From positions 39,428-103,427 of the forward strand of contig JAFATA010000031.1 of assembly GCA_019244165.1 (NCBI GenBank): a DNA stretch of 64,000 nucleotides. The letters are read 5' to 3'. Source of the stretch: Pseudonocardiales bacterium (GTDB taxonomy: Bacteria > Actinomycetota > Actinomycetes > Mycobacteriales > Pseudonocardiaceae). How positions within the stretch are numbered: the first letter of the stretch is position 1; every line of letters starts with the position of its first letter. The translations under genes were made by a program, and so were the position numbers. The notes under the pieces are model-generated. The model was given only the letters and a program-made list of their open reading frames with translations, ran no database searches and was not told where the DNA came from. This document shows positions 1 to 7,571 of this stretch, one piece after another.

Positions 1-228
1 GGCGTAGTCGCCGGTCTGCAACAACCCCGGCACCAGCATCGGCTGGACATCGCTGTAGTCCACGGTCTTGTCCTCGCGATTGATCAACGTCACGAGTTGC
101 TTGGGCAGCCGGGAGCCGTGCTGCTGGAACCAGCCCGGAGTGTACTGATCGTGGCAGAGCGCCAGCAGCCGGTCCCGCTCCGCTCCCTTGACCCGGCACA
201 CCCCCAGAAACGTCACCCTCTCTGAAGT
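1..228 (-). pseudogene. 5'-truncated DUF5753 (XRE-type regulator) fragment, runs off window edge
   Basis: The minus frame reads a typical DUF5753 effector region: ERDRLLALCHDQYTPGWF, then LVTLINRED, then a QPMLVPGLLQTGDYA motif just before the window edge. In this actinobacterial family an N-terminal helix-turn-helix of about 60 residues precedes this domain. Here the upstream frame is arginine/proline-rich non-homologous sequence with no HTH, so the 5' part seems lost. The C-terminus lies outside the window, so the length cannot be judged. A GTG at 216 could open the remaining frame, but the product would lack its DNA-binding domain. Family assignment is from motif memory. Confidence 0.55.
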
Positions 229-231
229 GCT

Positions 232-535
232 CAGGTCTGGTCGATGTGGGCGAGCAGGTCGCGGTAGGCCCGAGCCACCTTCCCGGCCACGGTCATCACG
301 GCGCGGGTGCCCGGTCGGCTCGCCACGACCTTCAGCAGTCGGCGGTACATCGCCGGCAGCTCGCTGACCCCACCGCGGCGTTCCAGCAACGCCGCAGCAT
401 CACGATGGGCGGGTGTCTCGGGCTGGCCTGGAGCGTTGCATGAAGCGGTGGGTGAGGGTGCGCATCGGCGTACCTGCGCGCCAGCGTCGACCTGCCGCTA
501 CCCGGCACCCCGTTAATCAACACCAGCCGAGCCAC
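232..535 (-). pseudogene. Internally deleted P-loop kinase-like gene
   Basis: The 5' part, from a GTG at 535, encodes ARLVLINGVPGSGRSTLARR, a Walker A start typical of small actinobacterial AAA/gluconokinase-like kinases. The 3' part, in another frame, encodes ETPAHRDAAALLERRGG and then LPAMYRRLLKVVASRPGTRA, ending in AYRDLLAHIDQT and a stop at 232. These are the two ends of one family, normally about 170 residues. The middle (roughly 80 residues, the nucleotide-binding core and lid) is missing and the frame shifts near 415-470. It is therefore a decayed gene beside another decayed gene. Confidence 0.6.
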
Positions 536-650
536 CCGGCGTGACCTTACCGGAGCCGCGCGGGCAACGCCGATGACCGGCCGGCATGCGGGCACGGACG
601 TCGGTGCTGGCGCGGTCGTTGTCTGAGTGCCGGCGGCTATCGTGTTCGGC

Positions 651-1106
651 ATGGCTTCCCTCGCCACGCTCCCGGACTCCACCCCGGTCCCGCCATCGGA
701 TCCCCAGGCCATCCGCGCGTGCTTGACGCCGACGCTCGTCGCCGAGTTCGATCGCGAGTGGGAGATCGTGCTCGACCGGGTGAAGCAGCCCAAGGACCTC
801 GCCGACCTGCACGAGTTGCTGAACAAGTGGCGACACACCGCATACCTGGAGATGCGCGAGCCTGGCTCGTACCACCGGATGCTGGGCAAGGCCGAGCAGA
901 TCATACGCACGGGCGGCAACCCAGATGCCGTGCCATTCGAGGAGATGCAGGCGTTGATCCGCCAGCGAGACGCTGGAATCGATCGTCTCAGCGGACGCCC
1001 TCAACATCAGCCGACCCCCTCGACGTCGTCACTCACACGTACGGCATCACGTCGCAACCCCCAAATGTGTCGCTCTCCGTCAAGTGCGGTCACATCTCCC
1101 CCCTAG
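651..1106 (+). CDS. DUF6247 family protein with an altered C-terminus
   Basis: The core is a DUF6247-like sequence: PPSDPQAIRACLTP, REWEIVLDRVK, LHELLNKWRHTAYLE, EPGSYHRMLGKAEQI and PFEEMQALIRQR. The function of this actinobacterial family is not established to my knowledge. Members usually stop soon after the LIRQR segment. This frame instead runs on for about 45 serine/threonine-rich residues of low similarity to anything I know, so the original stop was probably lost or shifted. I chose ATG 651 (MASLATLP) because the homologous region follows directly; an ATG at 627 is also in frame. It sits beside two decayed genes and may itself be decaying. Confidence 0.55.
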   Translation: MASLATLPDSTPVPPSDPQAIRACLTPTLVAEFDREWEIVLDRVKQPKDLADLHELLNKWRHTAYLEMREPGSYHRMLGKAEQIIRTGGNPDAVPFEEMQALIRQRDAGIDRLSGRPQHQPTPSTSSLTRTASRRNPQMCRSPSSAVTSPP

Positions 1107-1183
1107 CCAACCGAAGAAAGTTCCCGGCGCAGGTATTAACCACTGGCCGTGGCGCTCTCTATGAGGTGAGCAAGGGAGATGCC

Positions 1184-3589
1184 ATGCAAGTGTTGACCCA
1201 GCATTACGACAGCGCACGGACGGGGGCCAACCTCCAGGAGACCGTTCTTAGCCCTGCCACGGTAGCCCCTGGCAGCTTTGGGAAGCTGTTCGAACTTGCC
1301 GTGCAGGGCCACGTCTATGCCCAACCACTCTACGTCCAAGGAGTCAACTTCCCGGGCGTGGGCCAGCGAAATGCCCTGTATGTTGCAACCATGCGTAACC
1401 AAGTGTACGCATTTGATGCTGACGCCGGCGGCGGCCCGCTCTGGTCACGCTCTCTGGGGCCGTTCGTCTCGCTACCCGACGGCAACATCGGCCCCAGCGG
1501 CTACAAGGACATCGAGGATGCAGTGGGCATCATCAGCACGCCTGTCATCTCGCTTGAGCACCAAGTGATCTACGTCGTAGCCATCACCCACGAAGGTAGC
1601 CAATACCACCATCGACTGCACGCTCTCGATCTGGCCACCGGCGAGGAGAAGCTCGGCGGGCCGGTAGCTATCCAGGGCAGTGTGTCCGGCACCGGCGACG
1701 GGAGCTCTAGCGGGACGATCCTGTTCACAAGCAATCTACAAAACCAGCGGCCAGCGTTGCTTTTGGCTAACGACACCATCTATGTGGCTTTCGCCTCCTA
1801 TGGCGACCGTGACCCTTATCATGGCTGGGTCTTCGGATTTGACGCAGGAACGCTGCGGCAGCGTCCAAACATTTTCAACACCACCAGGTTCGGCAGCCGG
1901 GGTGGAATCTGGATGGCCGGTCAGGGTCCAGCGGCTGACGCCGCCGGCGGCGTCTACCTTATAAGCGGAAACGGCACGTTTGCTCAAACGAACATCGCCA
2001 ACAAGCTCGTTTTAGGCGAGACCGCCATTGGGAATCCAGCGCTCGTGGATCACAGTGGACGTCTGCTCCTACTCGGCTGGACCGGTACTGACGCGCAACA
2101 CCACGTCAACGTCATTCAGACGATCAACGGCAGCAACTTCACCGATAAGGTCACGCTAGGCGAGACAAGCATCGATGGGCCAGCGTTAGCATCGGGCAAC
2201 GACCGCGTGTTCCTATCCTGGACCGGCACCGACGGTGCGCACAGCCTTAATGTCAGCTCCTCCACCGACCTGCGAAACTTCGGCGACAAGGTGACGCTGG
2301 GAGAACGGAGCAACCACGGTCCGGCGCTGGCGTTCGGCAATGGCCGCCTCTTTTTAGCATGGACTGGTCTGGACCAGCGGCTCAACATCCTATCGTCAAC
2401 CAACGGTGTCACATTTGGTAACAAGGTGACACTTGGCGAGACCAGCGACAGCGCCCCCGGGCTGGCCTTCGACAGTGGAACGCTGTTCCTGCTGTGGCGG
2501 GGCATCGATCCCAACCACCGGTTAAATATCCTGCAATCAACCGACGGAGTCACGTTCACCGACAAAGTGACCCTCGCCGACACAAGCAACTTTCACCCCG
2601 CACTAACCCGTCACGCGGGCAAACTCCGTCTAAGCTGGACCGGCCGCGACAGCGGCCAGCACCTGAATCTACTATCTGGCCAGACGCCCACCGCGCTGGG
2701 CTCCAAGGACACTTACGGCGACAGCGCCCGCGCGGCTCCCGCGCTGGCCGTCCTCGGTAACCAACTCTTTGTAAGCTGGACCGGAACCGATTCCGGTGCC
2801 CACCTGAACCTGGCGAGGCTGGTCGATGATCCCAGCCTCGGCGATAGCTTTATTAAACTGGCGCGGGATCTTACGCTGGCCGATTGGTTTAGCCCCTGGA
2901 ACACCCAGGCGCTCAACGAGGCCGACAACGATCTCGGCTCCGGGGGCGCCTTAGTGCTGCCCGGCACGGGTCTTATCGTCGGCGGCGGCAAAGAAGGCAA
3001 ACTCTACGTCCTTGACCCCAACGCCCTTGGGCACTTCTGCTCCACGTGCGGCAACCCGGCCGGCGACACACAGATCGTCCAGTGGTTCCAAGCCACCGGC
3101 ACTAACAAAGGTGCCCAAAGCCCACCGCAGCCAGCACAAGGTTTCCACCACATCCACGGTTCACCGGTGTTCTGGCGCATGCGCAACGGCGGCGCCCGGA
3201 TCTATATCTGGGGCGAGGCGGATTGGCTGCGTGCATTCCGTCTCAGCGGCCGAACGTTCGATCCCACGCCAGTGGACATCAGTGATGTCACCACACCGGC
3301 GCTGAGTATGCCTGGAGGGATGCTGACCGTGAGCGCTAACGGCGACCAGGATGACAGCGGAATCATCTGGGCCAGCCACCCGATTAGCGAGAACGCCAAC
3401 CAGGCGGTCGTTCCGGGCATGGTCCGGGCAATTGACGCCAGCAACCTGCGCCACGAGCTGTGGAGCAGTACGATGCGGGTCACCGATGACATCGGAATGC
3501 TGGCCAAGTTCACGCCGCCTACCGTAGCGAATGGCAAGGTCTACGTTGCGACCTTCTCCAACAAAATCTGCGTCTTCGGTCGTAAGTAA
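1184..3589 (+). CDS. PQQ-type beta-propeller protein with an inserted six-repeat propeller-like domain
   Basis: About 801 residues. The start is ATG 1184, with AGGGAG just upstream (1173-1178); GTG 1166 is an in-frame alternative. Residues 1 to about 275 and about 554 to 801 resemble pyrroloquinoline-quinone-like propellers (blades such as NALYVATMRNQVYAFDADAGG, GSGGALVLPGTGLIVGGGKEG, GKVYVATFSNKICVF), with a CSTCG pair near HFCSTCGNP and a conserved-looking HHIHGSPVFW. Between GNGTF and DSFIKL sit six degenerate repeats of 44-48 residues (LGETS..GPAL..RLFLSWTGTD..LNVLSS). No signal peptide is visible, which is unusual for this fold. A PqqC-like gene follows 119 bp downstream on the same strand. 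The substrate is unknown, and 'PQQ-type' describes the fold, not proven cofactor binding. Confidence 0.75.
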   Translation: MQVLTQHYDSARTGANLQETVLSPATVAPGSFGKLFELAVQGHVYAQPLYVQGVNFPGVGQRNALYVATMRNQVYAFDADAGGGPLWSRSLGPFVSLPDGNIGPSGYKDIEDAVGIISTPVISLEHQVIYVVAITHEGSQYHHRLHALDLATGEEKLGGPVAIQGSVSGTGDGSSSGTILFTSNLQNQRPALLLANDTIYVAFASYGDRDPYHGWVFGFDAGTLRQRPNIFNTTRFGSRGGIWMAGQGPAADAAGGVYLISGNGTFAQTNIANKLVLGETAIGNPALVDHSGRLLLLGWTGTDAQHHVNVIQTINGSNFTDKVTLGETSIDGPALASGNDRVFLSWTGTDGAHSLNVSSSTDLRNFGDKVTLGERSNHGPALAFGNGRLFLAWTGLDQRLNILSSTNGVTFGNKVTLGETSDSAPGLAFDSGTLFLLWRGIDPNHRLNILQSTDGVTFTDKVTLADTSNFHPALTRHAGKLRLSWTGRDSGQHLNLLSGQTPTALGSKDTYGDSARAAPALAVLGNQLFVSWTGTDSGAHLNLARLVDDPSLGDSFIKLARDLTLADWFSPWNTQALNEADNDLGSGGALVLPGTGLIVGGGKEGKLYVLDPNALGHFCSTCGNPAGDTQIVQWFQATGTNKGAQSPPQPAQGFHHIHGSPVFWRMRNGGARIYIWGEADWLRAFRLSGRTFDPTPVDISDVTTPALSMPGGMLTVSANGDQDDSGIIWASHPISENANQAVVPGMVRAIDASNLRHELWSSTMRVTDDIGMLAKFTPPTVANGKVYVATFSNKICVFGRK
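2012..2842 (+). repeat. Six coding repeats of about 46 residues inside the PQQ-type protein
   Basis: Each unit has a G[ED][TR]S-like start, then PAL/PGL, then a hydrophobic LFLSWTG strand, an aspartate turn and an LN[IV]LSS strand, ending FxDKVTL. The units begin near codons 277, 325, 372, 417, 464 and 510 of the gene. The pattern suits beta-propeller blades (sialidase/BNR-like in look). The last two units have drifted most. Confidence 0.7.
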
Positions 3590-3708
3590 CTGTTCGAAAT
3601 GAACAGAGATTGATGAACCGTCTCTAGCAGTGCCAGCCCGCGCCCGAGCGTCAGCCTGGCTAAGGACAGCGCTAGAGTAGATGGGCGCCGGAGTGGGAGG
3701 GGAATTAA

Positions 3709-4398
3709 GTGACTGTGAACGACACCGTGAGCCGGGCTGCGTTCGAGGAACGTGTGCGCAGCGTACTCGAGGAGCATTATCACCACCGGCATCCGTTTCA
3801 CCGGCGGATGCACGAGGGCCACCTGACGGACGAAGAGCTGCGGGATTGGGTGGCCAACCGCTACTACTACCAAGCCCAAATGCCCGTAAAGGATGCCATC
3901 ATCCTGTCTCGGCTACCGACGCGGTCGGCGCGGCGCACCTGGGTCGGCCGCATCCTCGACCAGGACGGGTCTGACGGTGATGAGGGCGGGCTGGAACAGT
4001 GGCTGCGGTTGGCAGACGCGGTAAACCTGCAACGCCACGAAGTCGAAAGCGGCGCCCGAGTGGCGCCAGGGGTGCGATTCGCCGTCGACGCTTACGTCCA
4101 CTTCTGCTCAGTGCGGCCGTGGCAGGACGCGGTGGCAGCCTCGCTGACCCAACTCTTCGTGCCCGACCTGATGCACGTGCGGAGCGAGGCCCTGACGCGA
4201 CATTACGGCCTGACAGCCGACAGCCTCGTGTACTTCAACCGGCATTCGGGCGTGGCGACACGCGAAAGCGAGCAGGCGATCAATCTGCTCCTCAAAGAGC
4301 TACGCACCCGCGAGGAACACGATCAGGCCCTTGACGCCGTGCGCTTCAAATGCGACGTGCTGAACGCACTGCTAGACGCGGTGCAAGCAATACGCTGA
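3709..4398 (+). CDS. PqqC-like protein (pyrroloquinoline-quinone synthase family) with altered active-site residues
   Basis: 229 residues, the length of PqqC. The GTG start has GGGAGGGG about 6 nt upstream. PqqC catalyses the last, cofactorless oxidation and ring closure in PQQ synthesis. The fold signature is clear: HRHPFHRRMHEG, DWVANRYYYQAQMPVKDAII, RILDQDG, GGLEQWLRLADAV, PGVRFAVDAYVHF and FKCDVLNALLDA. Measured against my memory of Klebsiella PqqC, Arg50, Gln54, Lys60, Arg80, Tyr128, Arg157, Tyr175 and Lys214 are kept. His84 is Gln85 here, His154 is Met155, and Arg179 is His (Arg one position before). No pqqA, B, D or E is visible. It could be a PQQ-like synthase with changed chemistry or another oxidase of this haem-oxygenase-like fold. 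Confidence 0.75.
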   Translation: MTVNDTVSRAAFEERVRSVLEEHYHHRHPFHRRMHEGHLTDEELRDWVANRYYYQAQMPVKDAIILSRLPTRSARRTWVGRILDQDGSDGDEGGLEQWLRLADAVNLQRHEVESGARVAPGVRFAVDAYVHFCSVRPWQDAVAASLTQLFVPDLMHVRSEALTRHYGLTADSLVYFNRHSGVATRESEQAINLLLKELRTREEHDQALDAVRFKCDVLNALLDAVQAIR

Positions 4399-4975
4399 CG
4401 AGAAGCCTCACCCGAGGCCCGCCATCAGGGTCCGACTGATCTGGGAGGCTGGTCAGCGCAGCCTCACCATCCTCGGTTAGCGTGGTGGCGACGACCACCA
4501 ATTCAGTACGAACGTGCCAGATCGTGGACCGCCCACGACGGCGCTAGGGCCTTGGGTGAGCCGACAACTCAGCGATGCTCAGCACGAGCGGCCACCTTCA
4601 GCAGTCGACCCACCCCGCGTGCAGGCCCCAACAACTTGTCGCTGAGACAACTGCCGAACTAACCGAGCCGAACAGGCACCTTCGCGTATCTGACCTCGCG
4701 TGCCCCTCACACGACCAACTACGATGAAAACTCGACGTTTTCGGGGACTGGGACTTGAGCTACGTTGAGGTTGTCGTTCCCCGATCCCTTCCGAGCCAGG
4801 AACAGGAGCCGCCTACGCCTACACCAAATCCCCAGCCTCCTCGCCGGACACGAGCGCCACGCCAGAGGCATAAAACCTTCCATGTCGGTAGAGCTTCGCG
4901 ACTACGTAACCCACCTTGGGCTCAAACGCGAGCATAAGCGGGACCCGGCTGCCTGACGGTGAACAGCCCGGTGGT
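4399..4975 (+). other. Intergenic stretch without a supported gene
   Basis: 577 bp between the PqqC-like gene and the convergent DUF4185 gene. Short open frames near 4755-4956 are arginine/proline-rich, have no recognisable motif or convincing ribosome-binding site, and overlap each other. No tRNA or strong hairpin was seen. It may hold decayed sequence. Confidence 0.5.
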
Positions 4976-5965
4976 TCAATTGGTGATATTGGCGTGGAAT
5001 TGCATGGCGTGGTATGGCCAGTTGGTGGTGGTGTTCCACTGGCTGACGATCAGGTGGAGGTCCTGGAGTGTCGAGCCGGGTAGAAGGTAGCCGCCGTAGG
5101 GTTGAGCCACCAGCCCCTGGGTGTGGTCCTCGGCGTCCCAGGAGGTGCCGTGCACCAGCGTCTGACGCGGTGCGTTGAACATGTTCGCCGTGGGTGAGTC
5201 CAGATTGAAGACATCGATGCGGTAGTTGCCGGCGTCGAACAATGCCAGCAGCCAGCGCCCTTGGACGCGGCGCAGACATAGTTCACCGAACTGGCCGGGG
5301 AGGACAACGCTGGGGGGATTGCCCCACGCCCACTGACCGTCCTGATATCCCCAGGTTTGCCAGGCGGGCGGCTGGGCGAACCGGTCGGCTGGGACGCGCT
5401 GGAGTACCAGGCCCTTATCGCGTTGGAATCCGGTGGAAAACGCATACACATAGCCATCGTCGCCGCGTGCGCAGGTCAGCATCTGGAACAGGCCACCGTG
5501 GTAGTCGCCCGGCCACCTGGCGCCGGTATACGTCCAGGTCTGGCCGTTGTCACTCGAGCGGTGCAGCTCGCTCCACTGGACGGTGTTCTGGCCCTGGCAC
5601 ACCACGACGTGCAGGTACATCTCCTCGCCGATCGTGGTGATCTCGGTGGGCAGAATGGTCGTGACCATGACTCCGTTGATGAGGCAGTCATGCTGGTAGG
5701 CCAACACCTGCTGAGCGTAGTCGGTGGAGCCGGCCGCGCCGGTCCACACGATGCCGGTGCGGACGCTCGCGGGGTCAGCGAAGAGCACCACTGGTGAGCG
5801 CCAGCCAGGGCCGCCGACGCCTGCCTTGTCGAAGGTGTCGCCGAACACCGACACGAGTCGCCCATCGGGGGCCGCGACGGTCACACCCAGGTCAGTACCA
5901 CCAATCCCAAAACGGTCAGTATGACCAGGCCCGGTCAAGTCTTTAATCTTGCTCGCAACAGTCAC
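4976..5965 (-). CDS. DUF4185 / GH183-like protein, putative D-arabinan-active glycosidase
   Basis: 329 residues from a GTG at 5965 preceded by AGGAGG (spacing 4-5 nt); the longer frame from ATG 6001 lacks such a site. The sequence shows a five-bladed-propeller glycosidase pattern typical of DUF4185: GIGGTDLGVTVAAPDG, RLVSVFGDTFD, SSDNGQTWTYTG and YVYAFSTGFQRDKGL, ending HLIVSQWNTTT. DUF4185 members of actinobacteria and their phages have been described as endo-D-arabinanases (family GH183), which would fit an arabinogalactan cell wall; the activity here is inferred. No signal peptide is seen. A DUF1906 gene lies 279 bp upstream on the same strand, suggesting a wall-active pair. Confidence 0.7.
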   Translation of the reverse strand: MTVASKIKDLTGPGHTDRFGIGGTDLGVTVAAPDGRLVSVFGDTFDKAGVGGPGWRSPVVLFADPASVRTGIVWTGAAGSTDYAQQVLAYQHDCLINGVMVTTILPTEITTIGEEMYLHVVVCQGQNTVQWSELHRSSDNGQTWTYTGARWPGDYHGGLFQMLTCARGDDGYVYAFSTGFQRDKGLVLQRVPADRFAQPPAWQTWGYQDGQWAWGNPPSVVLPGQFGELCLRRVQGRWLLALFDAGNYRIDVFNLDSPTANMFNAPRQTLVHGTSWDAEDHTQGLVAQPYGGYLLPGSTLQDLHLIVSQWNTTTNWPYHAMQFHANITN

Positions 5966-6244
5966 GTTACCTCCTTCAGCACACCATGAACCCCACCACA
6001 AAAGCGATCACATTAAGCGCGCACAGCAAGAGCAGTCTGCCCCGACCGGCCTCACGGAAGATCCCGTCTGGTCCCAGGAGAAATCCTTACGGACACTCCA
6101 CTCATAACTCATACCGCCGAGCACCGCCGCGCCCACAAATCTCTTGATCTTGACGAGGTAGGGGGTCGCTGGGCTGCAATGTGGTGTCGGCGGTGCGTGT
6201 GGTGAGGCCGCTGCAGCCGACGCCACCATCGCGGGCCCGCGGTC

Positions 6245-7240
6245 TTAGGTGGAGCGGCCCGTGGCGAGGTAAGCGCCACCGGGTGCGGCATAGTTGAGGC
6301 TGATCCCGGTCGCTCCCTCGGGTGCGCCGAGGGACACGGTGGGCTTGTGATCCCAGATCGCCGCCCCACCGCCAGCGGCGGTGAACACGGGTGCGACGGG
6401 GACCAGACCACTCGGGGTGATCCAGGACGCGAGGCCCAGATACCCCCGGATACCATCCGTGGTGCGCCCACCCCACTCCTGGACCCCGAACTCGCCCGCG
6501 CATTCTCCTTCCCACCCACCCGCCACATCGAAACCAACGTCGTAGTTACGTTGCGGCCAGGTTTTAGGATCGCTATTAGGGTCGGCGGGGGGCTCGGTAG
6601 CGGGTAACTGGTCCATATCATGACACTTTCTGTGATAGGGGGTGATCCCTGGGCTGGGATATTGACCGAAGTCGATCTGCAACGCCTCATTAACATCGCA
6701 GTCCACGCCACCGACAGTGACCGTGTCGATGCGTTGGTAGAGATGGGCGCGTGACTCGGTTAAGCCACCCGACCATGCCGCGGTCTGCCATGCCCATCGA
6801 GCGCTTTCGTTATCAAGACACCGTTGCACCACGTAGTAGGAGCCATACACACCGGTCCGCTCACGACCGATCACATCAGCAGCACCCGCAAGATATGCAT
6901 CGATCGCGGCCTGATCCGACGGGGCCGCATCGAAATCACACGAAAAATAGATAGGCCGATCAGCAGGATGACCTACCGCACGGGCGGTCTCCTCAGCAAG
7001 ACCGGCATCATCACTGCCCGCGGTATACCCATCCAGCATCCGATCCGACGTGGTCTCCCACGTCGCCACGACCGCAACGTGGTGTGCTTGCAGATCAGCA
7101 TACTCCCCCACCGTCAGCAACTTACCCGGCAACACCGAACCACCATCAGAGAGATACCGGCACACAAACCCATACCCCCCAGCAGCGATCGCAGCACCAC
7201 CAGGCAACCCACCCGCATAATCAAGACCCAGCATCGGCAC
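6245..7240 (-). CDS. DUF1906 glycoside-hydrolase-like protein (Rv2525c-like domain) with extra C-terminal domain
   Basis: 331 residues from GTG 7240, about 7 nt after AGGGG; GTG 7246 and ATG 7234 are alternatives. The N-terminal ~215 residues carry DUF1906 marks: MLGLDYAGGLPGGAAI, YGFVCRYLSDGG, PIYFSCDFDA, GVYGSYYVVQRC and a YQRIDTVTVGGVDCDVNEA ending. This is a lysozyme-like TIM barrel seen in actinobacterial exported proteins and phage lysins. The last ~115 residues (Trp/Gly-rich, from QLPATEPPADP on) form a separate domain I do not recognise. It has no signal peptide, unlike Tat-exported Rv2525c, so export would need another route or lysis. Its neighbour is the DUF4185 gene. Confidence 0.7.
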   Translation of the reverse strand: MPMLGLDYAGGLPGGAAIAAGGYGFVCRYLSDGGSVLPGKLLTVGEYADLQAHHVAVVATWETTSDRMLDGYTAGSDDAGLAEETARAVGHPADRPIYFSCDFDAAPSDQAAIDAYLAGAADVIGRERTGVYGSYYVVQRCLDNESARWAWQTAAWSGGLTESRAHLYQRIDTVTVGGVDCDVNEALQIDFGQYPSPGITPYHRKCHDMDQLPATEPPADPNSDPKTWPQRNYDVGFDVAGGWEGECAGEFGVQEWGGRTTDGIRGYLGLASWITPSGLVPVAPVFTAAGGGAAIWDHKPTVSLGAPEGATGISLNYAAPGGAYLATGRST

Positions 7241-7571
7241 CGTCACAACCCCTAATAACTCCGCCACACCCCTCCCGGTTACGGACCACCCCACACGCAC
7301 CCGGAGGGACTGTGCAGTGGTCGTCTACAACCAGCCCGTGCGATGTGCCGTCCGCCACATGGCCCCGGTGAGTGGGCGGCACCGACCACCTTCTGCGCCT
7401 CCGACCGGGCCGGATTCGCCACCACCTCGCCCTCAGCTCAGCGCAACAGCCTCTCCATCCGGTCACTGAATGTTGGCTCACCCGGAGGCCGTCGCGTTCA
7501 CTGAAGCCTGGGCCGATCGCAATCTCGACGAGTTGACGGGACGTTGGGGCGACATCTGATCAACTGACGTC

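Noticed and set aside
719..1183. In-frame extension of the PQQ-type protein upstream of 1184
   Set aside because: The extension overlaps the DUF6247 gene and is Arg-rich; the good ribosome-binding site is at 1184.
4755..4956. Two overlapping small frames in the 4.4-5.0 kb gap
   Set aside because: They have low-complexity Pro/Arg composition, no ribosome-binding site of note and no family resemblance.
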